From assembly GCA_030024065.1 (NCBI GenBank), contig JASEIE010000194.1, forward strand, positions 1-7,879: 7,879 bases of DNA, read 5' to 3'. The position numbers and the translations under genes were made by a program. This DNA comes from Thermodesulfobacteriota bacterium (GTDB lineage Bacteria; Desulfobacterota; BSN033; UBA1163). Below are positions 1 through 5,865 of this stretch, piece by piece (the first letter of the stretch is position 1; each line of letters begins with the position of its first letter). The notes under the pieces are model-generated. The model was not told the DNA's origin. It saw only the letters and a list, made by a program, of their open reading frames with translations, and made no database searches.

Positions 1-205
1 CCTTCCGTTACGTCCACGACGTCGGCACCCTGGAATCAAGAACCATTCCACGGCTCAATACCCGGCCCGCACGTGCCCCTGTCAACGCTTCGCCTGAACC
101 CTCGCGGGCTCTGGCGCATGACTCGGGGTCGATGTGGCTCGCTACACCTTCATCGTGTGACTCTTTCATTCACGACACCTCGCCGGTTTTCATCGGCGCT
201 TTCGA
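1..205 (-). mobile_element. 5' part of a group II intron (partial)
   Basis: Read on the minus strand, this stretch resembles the 5' domain of bacterial group II introns that carry a short conserved reading frame ahead of the reverse transcriptase. Two things support this. The small frame at 8-169 starts with the familiar MKES and contains PESC, REGSGEALTG and RVLSR blocks. Just upstream of it, a CGCCG/CGGCG stem closes a GATGAAAAC-type loop (181-198). The intron would run leftwards out of the window, so the reverse transcriptase and catalytic domains V/VI are not visible. Its extreme 5' end (usually GUGCG) is not seen; the transposase element begins at 206 where it would be expected. The assignment rests on recalled family sequences and not on a search. 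Confidence 0.6.
8..169 (-). CDS. small group II intron-associated ORF (53 aa)
   Basis: This 53-codon frame runs from an ATG at 169, directly preceded in frame by a TGA, to a TAA at 8-10. Similar peptides beginning MKES and containing PESC and GEALTG are often annotated as hypothetical proteins just ahead of group II intron reverse transcriptases. Whether they are translated is doubtful, because the conserved sequence mostly reflects intron RNA structure in domain I. There is no convincing ribosome binding site. The frame ends earlier than many relatives, which may be natural variation or decay. I regard it as a marker of the intron and not as a functional protein gene. Confidence 0.4.
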   Translation of the reverse strand: MKESHDEGVASHIDPESCARAREGSGEALTGARAGRVLSRGMVLDSRVPTSWT

Positions 206-226
206 ACGTAGGTTCTAAAACAACTT
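206..226 (+). repeat. left inverted repeat of RAYT-like element
   Basis: This 21-bp repeat is a perfect reverse complement of 1247-1267. It overlaps the 3' end of the transposase gene: the TAG stop codon (215-217) and the last codons lie inside it. Confidence 0.85.
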
Positions 227-1213
227 AAGATATTTTTTCAGATTTGCTCCTTCCTGGGAAACGGCTAACCGATTAACCGACGAAGTCGTCACCCCAAGGA
301 AACGCGCAACCTCGGCACCAGGATAACCTATCTTCCCTATCGCTAACTGACAAAACACTCTCCTTGCCCTCACCACTTCTTTCTTTCGTAACCCTGAACG
401 TAACTCCGTTTCCTCTATCCCCTCCCCTTCCATGATTCTCTTGGCCAGGGTTAGCAGATTGGGTACTTTACGACCTATTCTCAGTGTCTCCCTCTCTCTT
501 TCTTCGGCTTCGGATAAGAGCCTTTCGATAAAGTCGTCCCCCCCTAAAACCCTCTCATCAAAGGCTACCTTGATCCCCTTTCTCCTCAAGGACAAAACCT
601 GAGACCAGCCTCCTAAACTCCTTATCAATCCTCCTCCGACCAATTCCGGTCTCTTCCCACGAGATATCCCTTCTTCCACATACCGCTCATATTTTGCGAT
701 AGCCTTATGCCCTTTACCAAAATACCCAAGGACGGTGCCGATATCCTGCCAATCTCGCTTGACTCTACCCATGATGGCCGAATGACCTGCCCAACGGTAT
801 TGACTCAACCCTCTCATGTCATCGACAGTGCCTGCTCTCAACGGATTCAAATGGATATATCTCGTCAATTCCAACAGGTATGGGTCATCCTCACAGATGA
901 TCGATTTATATCTGTTCTGAAAGAGATGTCCATGCCTCTTGTGTCGAAGATTAAAATTGACCACGTACCCTGTAAGGAGTTTGCGCATACTCCTCGAAAT
1001 AGGTTGCCGACCGGTCCGGGCTAATACATGAAAGTGGTTTGATATGAGGGACCAGGCGTAGACAATGAGGCTCCCATCCAGGCATAGATCCGCCAGCCTG
1101 TTCAGAAAATCTTGCCGGTCTTGATCGGTGCGGAATAGTGTTGTACGTTCGATCCCCCGGCCCATGATGTGATGCAAGGCTCCAGGAGCATCGAGCCTTG
1201 GCTGTCTCGGCAT
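215..1213 (-). CDS. REP-associated HUH/Y1 transposase with DnaA-type HTH
   Basis: This 332-residue single-strand transposase belongs to the IS200-like/TnpA-REP group, which nicks hairpin DNA and forms a 5'-phosphotyrosine link. The HUH motif is visible as SNHFH (H60, H62). The likely catalytic tyrosine is Y119 in the conserved RYIHLNPLRAG block, and the preceding GHLFQNRYKS block (95-104) is also typical. Residues about 253-325 resemble the DnaA C-terminal helix-turn-helix that many longer members carry. Length and motifs are those of an intact protein. The ATG at 1213 gives the standard MPRQPRLDAPG start. A GGGAG lies 12 bases upstream, but it overlaps the likely promoter, so it may not be the ribosome site. 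The coding region ends inside the left inverted repeat. Confidence 0.9.
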   Translation of the reverse strand: MPRQPRLDAPGALHHIMGRGIERTTLFRTDQDRQDFLNRLADLCLDGSLIVYAWSLISNHFHVLARTGRQPISRSMRKLLTGYVVNFNLRHKRHGHLFQNRYKSIICEDDPYLLELTRYIHLNPLRAGTVDDMRGLSQYRWAGHSAIMGRVKRDWQDIGTVLGYFGKGHKAIAKYERYVEEGISRGKRPELVGGGLIRSLGGWSQVLSLRRKGIKVAFDERVLGGDDFIERLLSEAEERERETLRIGRKVPNLLTLAKRIMEGEGIEETELRSGLRKKEVVRARRVFCQLAIGKIGYPGAEVARFLGVTTSSVNRLAVSQEGANLKKYLKLF

Positions 1214-1219
1214 ACCAAA

Positions 1220-1248
1220 ATCTTACTCCCTTTTGTCCCGACTGTCAA
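1220..1248 (-). promoter_or_regulatory. probable sigma-70 promoter of the transposase gene
   Basis: On the minus strand a perfect TTGACA (1243-1248) is followed after 17 bases by TAAGAT (1220-1225, 4 of 6 matches to TATAAT). Six bases then separate the -10 from the ATG at 1213, so transcription would start at or beside the start codon. The -35 box straddles the inner edge of the inverted repeat. Confidence 0.5.
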
Positions 1249-1267
1249 GTTGTTTTAGAACCTACGT
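1247..1267 (-). repeat. right inverted repeat of RAYT-like element
   Basis: This 21-bp repeat is a perfect reverse complement of 206-226. It supplies the TAA (1255-1257) that now ends the Argonaute remnant. Its inner edge also provides the first two bases of the probable TTGACA -35 box of the transposase gene. Confidence 0.85.
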
Positions 1268-1936
1268 CCCCTTATTCTTATGACGAGGATCTCACCCGCG
1301 GCGTTCGAGAACCCGACTGTAACAGGCTGAGACTCGCCGATGCGACAAGCGTTGTAGTTGAGCTTTGTCAATCCGAGAATGTCCCTTGCGACCTGCGCAA
1401 TGTCAGTCTCACCATATTGCACATCTATTCGGAGCGGAGCCGGCATCTCCCAACCGTCGTACGTGCCGAGGCGTGGCGAGAATCCCGAAGCCCAAAGGTA
1501 GCATCCGCGCTCGCTTGTCGGCCAACATGTCCCGCGAAGAACCGGCCGCGTTCCCTCCCGAAATAACCGGACACCGCCTGGAGGTTCTTTGCGGACGCGG
1601 ATGCCGACAAACGATACGTCGGATGGGCATGCGGCCTCAAAACCATTGAATTCTTCGGCATCAATAGTAGACCGACAGTGCAGAAAGACCTCGCGAAGAG
1701 GTTTTCCTCCTAACTCATCGTATGACTGTAGGGTCCGCTTAAGCAGGTTCTTGGCCGCCTGCTTCGAGAGGTGATATTCGTTGGTCTCCGGTGGATACCA
1801 GGGTCCGTATTCCCCCATAAACACCATACCGTCACCGTCATCGAGGAACATCTGGGCGGCGCAACAGGCTGTCCGCGGTCCCTTGTCATTCTCGGCTCGG
1901 CGATAGGCGATGCCAACATAGCAAACGCCCTCGCGG
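1255..1936 (-). pseudogene. prokaryotic Argonaute, C-terminal PIWI domain remnant
   Basis: About 225 codons are continuous and show the PIWI domain of a non-catalytic prokaryotic Argonaute. The blocks in order are [79 protein letters not shown] and AAGEIL. Argonautes of this kind use a small guide nucleic acid to recognise target DNA. Here the catalytic DEDX tetrad appears lost: the first Asp is absent (GIAY instead of a GID-type motif) and the second sits in HCRS instead of an HRDG-type motif. The N-terminal, PAZ (if present) and MID parts are missing, replaced by a cysteine desulfurase start in another frame. The last residues (VIRIRGRRF) are alien sequence read into the transposase repeat. 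The start given is the approximate junction. The remnant is not expected to be functional. Confidence 0.85.
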
Positions 1937-1940
1937 GCTG

Positions 1941-2186
1941 AAGCGCCGCATGAATTGCCGCGTTGTTGCTCTCCGTTGCGCACGAGGTGAAGATAATCTC
2001 CATCGCGTGTGCTCCGATCAATTCCGCCACCTGAGCCCGCGCCGTCTCGATCACGGCCTTTAGCTTTGCCAAACTTGTATGTACTGTACTGGATGGATTG
2101 CCCCACTCCGAGGTCAGATACAGCATCATTGCCTCTAAAACCTCTGGCAGCACAGGCGTCGTCGCATTGTAATCAAGGTAAATCAT
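1941..2186 (-). pseudogene. cysteine desulfurase (NifS/DndA-like), N-terminal remnant
   Basis: The first 82 or so codons match the N-terminus of class V PLP-dependent cysteine desulfurases, which take sulfur from cysteine for Fe-S clusters, tRNA thiolation or DNA phosphorothioation. Visible motifs are YLDYNATTP (3-11), GNPSS (29-33) and TSCATESNN (67-75). The last replaces the more usual SGATE with SCATE. Known enzymes are about 380-400 residues, so only a fifth remains. The PLP lysine and the catalytic cysteine loop are gone. The frame stays open to 1710 but the sequence after about 1941 is Argonaute DNA read out of frame. The ATG at 2186 follows GTGAG with a 6-base gap, an acceptable ribosome site. 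IscS/NifS and DndA-type roles cannot be separated from this piece. Confidence 0.8.
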
Positions 2187-2783
2187 AATACGCTCACAAT
2201 GCTATGGGGACTGTGAAATATCTTCGATCTTCTCATTTCATCAATGGGAAACTATCTCTGTCTCTGTAAACCGTTGCCTGCTCTGCGTTCAACCAATATC
2301 AGCCAAATCGGTAATTTCCAAACAAAACTGGTGAATATCTTACCAAATTCTATTATTTGAAGCAATGGAGCTTGATAGTAAAGTTAAACCAGCCCCACAA
2401 CCGCAGGTTAAGGTTTTTCGATCATGCCGATAGAGCCGTTACCTGCGACGGGCATGGATTGAAAAATAGTCTTAAAGATAGGGAGATACTTTTCCCTTAT
2501 CGAAGTACAGCCCCCTCGTTGATCTGCCCTATCGAATTTTGCTCCGTAGGTTTTTCCCGGAATTTTTCTCTTGCATTTGAAATTGGATTCTTTACAATTG
2601 CGCTATGGGTGGGGGCAGATTGTCATTTCTCATTTAGGTTTTGTTCGAGGGCTCAAGCATGCGGTAGCGGGTCGGGCCAAGCTAACCATTTAAATCGTAA
2701 GTTTATATCGAGAAAAATAGGGGCAATGGGGGACTTAGGGCTGCAAATTTGAGGTTAAAATAATCCTTAATGAAAGTGGAAGC
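2187..2783. other. intergenic region, mostly featureless
   Basis: No convincing gene is seen in these 597 bases. A plus-strand open frame of 131 codons (2357-2752) has a composition unlike a known protein and no recognisable motif. The only structure noted is the imperfect hairpin near 2402-2466. The last bases hold the ribosome site of the ywbE gene that follows. Confidence 0.5.
2402..2466 (+). other. imperfect hairpin with competing pairing
   Basis: TTTTTCGATCATGCC (2414-2428) pairs with GGCATGGATTGAAAAA (2451-2466) apart from one bulge and a wobble or mismatch. An inner CCGT/ACGG pair lies between them. An alternative 7-bp pairing joins CGCAGGT (2402-2408) with ACCTGCG (2441-2447), overlapping the loop of the first structure. 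This could be a transcribed structured element or the remains of a palindromic repeat. I recognise no known riboswitch class. Confidence 0.3.
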
Positions 2784-2975
2784 ATGGGCGGTACAAATCG
2801 TGCAAATGTGAAAGCAGGCTTACAGGTTTTAATTGTATTAAAGAAGGACCAGCATTCTGGAAAACTAACCGAAGGTATAGTGAAAGACATTCTGACGAAA
2901 TCTCCTACTCACCCCCATGGTATTAAAGTCCGCTTAGAAAGTGGTGAAATTGGCCGGGTTAAAAAAATAATGTAA
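2784..2975 (+). CDS. ywbE: YwbE family protein (DUF2196)
   Basis: This intact 63-residue protein matches the small YwbE family from end to end. It has a basic N-terminus, the core block VLKKDQHSGKLTEGIVKDIL (18-37), SPTHPHGIKVRLESGEIGRV and a short basic tail. The family is widespread in bacteria and of usual length here. Its predicted fold is a small all-beta, KOW/SH3-like barrel, and its biological role is not established. A ribosome site (AAAGTGGAAGC before ATG) supports the start. The gene stands alone, with about 600 bases of non-coding DNA upstream and repeats downstream, so it is probably monocistronic. I found no clear promoter or terminator. It is the only gene in the left half, apart from the transposase, that looks functional. 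Confidence 0.88.
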   Translation: MGGTNRANVKAGLQVLIVLKKDQHSGKLTEGIVKDILTKSPTHPHGIKVRLESGEIGRVKKIM

Positions 2976-3460
2976 GGAATTTGGGGTCAGGCGAAATTAT
3001 TGAGTTACAAATTAAAAAGAACAGTTTCTAAACCATTATCGGATTCAAGGATCGTTTTCAATAGCAGGTGACGTGATTCTCCCAACTTCTGCCATCACTG
3101 CATTAGAAAAAATAAGGACATATCCCATTTTGTTGGAGGGCTGAAATGAGGTTTCTTCATGGGAAAAGGCGGGAGGGTCAGGTCTCAACAGGCTGTTGCC
3201 CAAATCGATTTCATGCTTCGACAAGCTCAGCATGACCGGAAAAGTTAAATGATTTCAGCATATCGCCGCTCGCCCTGAGCCTGTCGAAGGGCAAATGGTT
3301 GGTTTGGGCAACAGCCTGTCAACATTCAACAAGTTAGTTTTTTAAATACTGATCTCTGGTGTCATCCAAAAAAAAGTTGGTCCGATCCCGATAGCAGAGG
3401 GTATAGGGCATAGCGCAGAGAAGTCAAGAGATTTACTGGGATGAATTCTCGATGATGGGT
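2976..3460. other. intergenic region with inverted repeats
   Basis: This stretch carries no complete gene. Positions 3030-3150 contain a short open plus-strand stretch (roughly AGDVILPTSAITALEKIRTY) that ends at a TGA. It reads like protein, but I cannot assign it, and it could equally be chance. The minus-strand frame at 3045-3233 is an artefact of a repeat whose translation gives MLSLSKHE. The nested inverted repeats at 3188-3319 are described separately. Confidence 0.5.
3188..3319. repeat. nested inverted-repeat element (132 bp)
   Basis: A perfect 17-bp outer inverted repeat (3188-3204 against 3303-3319; ACAGGCTGTTGCCCAAA and its complement) encloses an inner 15-bp pair, CTTCGACAAGCTCAG (3216-3230) and CTGAGCCTGTCGAAG (3275-3289), with one mismatch. 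Each inner arm is itself a hairpin: TCATGC...GCATGA at 3211-3235 and GCCCT...AGGGC at 3272-3292. The inner motif is a very common intergenic palindromic repeat in many bacterial genomes. The arrangement is that of two REP-like units facing each other, or a small non-autonomous element. Confidence 0.7.
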
Positions 3461-3601
3461 TTATTTTGTATGGGCCTGAATACTCTTAACAATTAACATC
3501 CTGGCATAGGTAGTAGGAGGCAGGCCTTCTTTATCAGCAAGCTCTCTTAACCTTCTTATGAACTTATTACACTTTTTCATAAATACGCTAACGTATGCCA
3601 T
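3461..3601 (-). pseudogene. possible ribbon-helix-helix antitoxin remnant (46 aa)
   Basis: A 46-codon frame on the minus strand, from ATG at 3601 to TAA at 3461-3463, reads like the helical half of a CopG/BrnA-type ribbon-helix-helix protein. It begins MAYVSVFMKKCNKF and continues with RRLRELADKEGLPPTTYARM, then LIVKSIQAH. In such antitoxins the GLPP-S/T-x-x-A-R-M block forms the second helix and its N-cap. A beta strand may survive as YVSVF. There is no ribosome site, and a palindromic repeat starts four bases upstream of the ATG, so the original front is probably missing. No partner toxin is visible on either side. The assignment is by motif impression only. Confidence 0.4.
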
Positions 3602-3604
3602 AAC

Positions 3605-3733
3605 AGATTCTTCGTCGTTTCACTCCTCAGAATGACAATAATCGTTTGTCACTCTGAACCCTTCCCTTTTGTCACCCTGAGTGAAACGAAGGGTCTAATC
3701 TTTATGCTCAGGGTAAACTCCGTGAAGAGTCTC
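3605..3733. repeat. cluster of degenerate palindromic repeats
   Basis: Four related units occur in mixed orientation. The unit at 3605-3636 is inverted, of the type GTCATTCTGAGG...GAAGAATCT when read on the minus strand. A short direct one lies at 3648-3669 (GTCACTCTGAACCC). The one at 3671-3696 begins GTCACCCTGAGTGAAACG, and 3705-3733 is inverted and worn (CTCAGGGTAAACTCCGTGAAG). These belong to the abundant GTCATTCTGAGC...GAAGAATCT intergenic repeat type. The truncated sigma-54 activator begins about 50 bases later. Confidence 0.6.
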
Positions 3734-3782
3734 TATAATTTATGGCCCTAAAAATACGTAACCGTAATTACGAAATGGAGTA

Positions 3783-4214
3783 CTAAGGGAAAGGCGGGAG
3801 GATATTCTCCTTTTGGCTGAGCACTTTATTGGCAAGTTTTCAAAAAAAATGGGAAAGGAGATTACGGGTCTCTCTGAAGAGTCAAAAAACCTCCTCTTAA
3901 GATATTCCTTCCCTGGAAATATCAGAGAGCTTGAGAACATGATAGAGCGGGCCATTGCCCTAATCAGGGGAAGAGTGATTCAAGCCGAAGATCTCCCGGA
4001 GGAGGTTTGCGGAGGAGAAACCCCTGTTCGAAATATCTGCGAAAAGATTCAAGGATCAAAACCTCTTGCCACTGCGGTCAACCTCTTTGAAAAAGAGTAT
4101 ATCCAGAGTGTCCTGGAGAAAACAAAAGGTAAAAAAGGCCAGGCCGCTGAAATTTTAAGAATCTCAAGAAAGACGCTCTGGGAAAAGATCAAAGAACTGG
4201 AAATCGAGATATGA
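3783..4214 (+). pseudogene. sigma-54 activator (NtrC family), C-terminal remnant
   Basis: About 143 codons match the end of an NtrC-type sigma-54 enhancer-binding protein. The recognisable sequence begins at LRERREDI (3783), the usual start of the AAA+ lid, and continues through LLAEHFIGKF, the hallmark FPGNIRELENMIERA, and a Fis-type helix-turn-helix (GKKGQAAEILRISRKTLWEKIKELEI) at the C-terminus. The Walker A, GAFTGA and Walker B parts and any receiver domain are missing. An in-frame stop lies at 3765-3767, just past the end of similarity. Translation could begin at a TTG at 3813, but ATPase activity is impossible. It might make a stand-alone DNA-binding fragment; more likely it is a decayed gene cut off beside the repeat cluster. 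It converges on the ChrA gene, 40 bases away. Confidence 0.85.
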
Positions 4215-4254
4215 GCTTCGACTTTTTTCCACGAATATCCAATAAATAAAAGAT

Positions 4255-5430
4255 TTATAAGACAACCAAAGAAATTCCAGTTCCAATTAAGACTACCCAG
4301 AGGATGTCCACCTTCATAAGAAGCGCAACAAAGGCTCCGCCTGCAATAAGAAGGCGTGGAAGATCCCAGGGGATATTTGAGGCAAAGCGTACGGTGACGG
4401 TTAAAAGGAGCCCCACAAAAGAACAGAGGATGCCGATGAGAACCCTATTAAAATAAGGAGAGTTTCGCATCCTGTCAAAGTAGGGGACAATGGCGATGAC
4501 GATCATGAACGAAGGCAAAAACACACTGACCGTTGCGACAAGCCCTCCCAGAAAACCATGTAACAAGTAACCCATGAAGGTTGCCGTAATTACAATAGGC
4601 CCTGGAGTTACCTGCCCCATGGCAATTCCGTTCAAGAGGGTGGGACCATCCATCCATCGTCGAACCTCAACGACTTCGTGAAACATAAGAGGGACAGAGG
4701 CAAAACCACCCCCAAAGGCAAACAGATCTATCCTGAACATGAGGGTGGCAAGGTCGAACAGCTTTCGGTCTAAAAAATAAAAGGCTGTAAACCCTATGGC
4801 TGTAACCAACACTATTAATAAAAGAGATTTTGGAGCATGTTCCTTTTTCATGGTACCCACTGCAGGAGAAAGAGGTTGTTTGTTATAAAGGATCATTCCC
4901 AAGAAGGCAGAGATGATAATGACCAGGATGGGGTTAATCCTCAGCCCAAAGAGACCTGCGGCAATCAACACATTGATCACATTTTTCCAGCTCTTAATGG
5001 AGGTCCTGCCAAAGGATAAAGTGGCATTAGCGACAAGAGCAACAACGATGGCCTGAAGTCCATTAAATATTGAAACAACGGAGGGTAATGTATGCGTCCT
5101 TGCATAGAGGGCAGAAAGGATCATCATGAAAAGAAATGCAGGAAGTCCAAATCCAATGAAACTCGCGGCGGCGCCTCCTACTCCCCTTACCCTGAAGCCA
5201 ATGTACGCGGACATTTGCATAGCCGTTGCACCCGGTATGGTCTGACATAAGGCAATACCATCGCGGGCAGTCTTTTCATCGAGCCAATGCTTTTGATCCA
5301 CAGCCATTTTACGAATGTAGGCAACCATTGCCGGGCCGCCAAATGCGGTAGCTCCCAGTCTTAAAAAAGATGTGAAGAGATGGGTCAGGGAAGGATGTTG
5401 TTCAACCTGTTGACACTCCGAGTCTTTCAT
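4255..5430 (-). CDS. chrA: ChrA-type chromate/anion transporter
   Basis: This intact 391-residue membrane protein of the CHR superfamily has two homologous halves and roughly ten hydrophobic segments. The N-half signature FLRLGATAFGGPAMVAYI (22-39) is followed by QTIPGATAMQMSAYIG (63-78). The C-half repeats the theme with FAFGGGFASVPLM (237-249) and GQVTPGPIVITATFMGY (272-288). Characterised family members export chromate at the inner membrane; many relatives in anaerobes have untested substrates. The length is normal for the two-domain form. The ATG at 5430 is supported by GGAGAG seven bases upstream. It is last in a probable operon with the NifX-like and DUF134 genes (60-base gap to the former), which may point to a metal or oxyanion other than chromate. 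No terminator was found downstream. Confidence 0.92.
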   Translation of the reverse strand: MKDSECQQVEQHPSLTHLFTSFLRLGATAFGGPAMVAYIRKMAVDQKHWLDEKTARDGIALCQTIPGATAMQMSAYIGFRVRGVGGAAASFIGFGLPAFLFMMILSALYARTHTLPSVVSIFNGLQAIVVALVANATLSFGRTSIKSWKNVINVLIAAGLFGLRINPILVIIISAFLGMILYNKQPLSPAVGTMKKEHAPKSLLLIVLVTAIGFTAFYFLDRKLFDLATLMFRIDLFAFGGGFASVPLMFHEVVEVRRWMDGPTLLNGIAMGQVTPGPIVITATFMGYLLHGFLGGLVATVSVFLPSFMIVIAIVPYFDRMRNSPYFNRVLIGILCSFVGLLLTVTVRFASNIPWDLPRLLIAGGAFVALLMKVDILWVVLIGTGISLVVL

Positions 5431-5490
5431 AAAGACCCTCTCCTGCCATAAGATGATGGGAGTCTTCTTCCCAATTGCTCTTACCTTCTC

Positions 5491-5865
5491 TTAATGGCTG
5501 CATCCCCCTTGATGGCCCTTACAGCAACCACTCATAGAAAGTTCCTGAAGCCTATTTTCCCTGAGTAATTGAAGATTCTCTTTCACTGTTCGGGCGCCTG
5601 CCTCATAGACCCTTACCCCCATTGTATTTAACTTCATCAGGGCTCCTGGTCCAATTCCTCCGACCACCACAGCGCTAACCTCTTTCCCGCCCAGGGCTGA
5701 GACAGGATTGCACATGCCATGGACGTGCTGAAGATCGCGATTTTGCACCGTCACCGTCTCTCTTGTCTCCGCATCGACAAGGATAAACACCGGTGCCGAA
5801 CCAAAATGATTGTAAACCTGGCTATCAATACCTTCATCCTTTTGAACAGCAAAACTTACCTTCAT
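5491..5865 (-). CDS. NifX/NifB-like Fe-Mo cofactor-binding family protein
   Basis: This 124-residue protein has the dinitrogenase iron-molybdenum cofactor fold (Nitro_FeMo-Co family). Motifs seen are YNHFGSAPVFILVD (18-31), HVHGMCNP (47-54) and VVVGGIGPGALMKLNTMGV (66-84). Stand-alone proteins of this type occur widely in anaerobes that do not fix nitrogen; they are thought to bind or carry metal-sulfur clusters, with no proven general role. The tail adds a Cys/His cluster, GCCKGHQGGCSH (113-124; C114, C115, H118, C122, H124), likely a metal site. The start lies inside the DUF134 gene with a 32-base overlap, backed by a strong AAGGAG at 5872-5877, so the two are translationally linked. The ChrA transporter follows 60 bases later. 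No nif structural genes are in the window. Confidence 0.88.
   Translation of the reverse strand: MKVSFAVQKDEGIDSQVYNHFGSAPVFILVDAETRETVTVQNRDLQHVHGMCNPVSALGGKEVSAVVVGGIGPGALMKLNTMGVRVYEAGARTVKENLQLLRENRLQELSMSGCCKGHQGGCSH

Larger units (their letters stand above)
206..1267 (-). mobile_element. RAYT-like element bounded by 21-bp inverted repeats
   Basis: A single HUH/Y1 transposase gene is flanked by a perfect 21-bp inverted repeat, 206-226 against 1247-1267. The repeat contains the core GGTTCTAAAACAACTT. Identity stops immediately on both sides of each repeat, so these positions probably mark the edges of the mobile or repeat unit. No target duplication is visible. The element separates an Argonaute PIWI remnant on the right from a group II intron remnant on the left, so it landed in, or helped create, an already damaged locus. 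Flanking a Y1 transposase gene with inverted copies of a short palindromic repeat is typical of REP-associated tyrosine transposases. Confidence 0.75.

Noticed and set aside
707..1024. 105-codon plus-strand frame
   Set aside because: It lies entirely antisense to the well supported transposase gene and has no protein-like motifs.
2414..2466. c-di-GMP (GEMM) or other known riboswitch
   Set aside because: The conserved loop and receptor motifs of known classes are not present; only generic pairing is visible.
2357..2752. 131-codon plus-strand open frame
   Set aside because: No recognisable domain, odd composition, no ribosome site and it overlaps the hairpin region. One alternative frame (about 2482-2580) gives a short LPYRILLRRFFPEFF stretch faintly like Rpn-type nucleases, but it is too short and bounded by stops.
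3045..3233. 62-codon minus-strand frame starting MLSLSKHE
   Set aside because: The start is the translation of the common TTCGACAAGCTCAGCAT repeat, a frequent source of false genes; the rest has no recognised similarity.
3188..3733. CRISPR array
   Set aside because: The repeats alternate in orientation, vary in sequence and spacing, and form hairpins at irregular intervals; no regular repeat-spacer pattern and no cas genes.
4215..4254. bidirectional terminator between the convergent activator remnant and chrA
   Set aside because: The 40 bases are AT-rich with a T run, but no stable GC stem precedes it on either strand.
4837..5019. plus-strand frame inside chrA
   Set aside because: Antisense shadow of a membrane protein with full-length family similarity on the other strand.
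5491..5865. evidence for nitrogen fixation
   Set aside because: NifX-like small proteins are common in organisms without nitrogenase, and no nif structural or assembly genes are present here.
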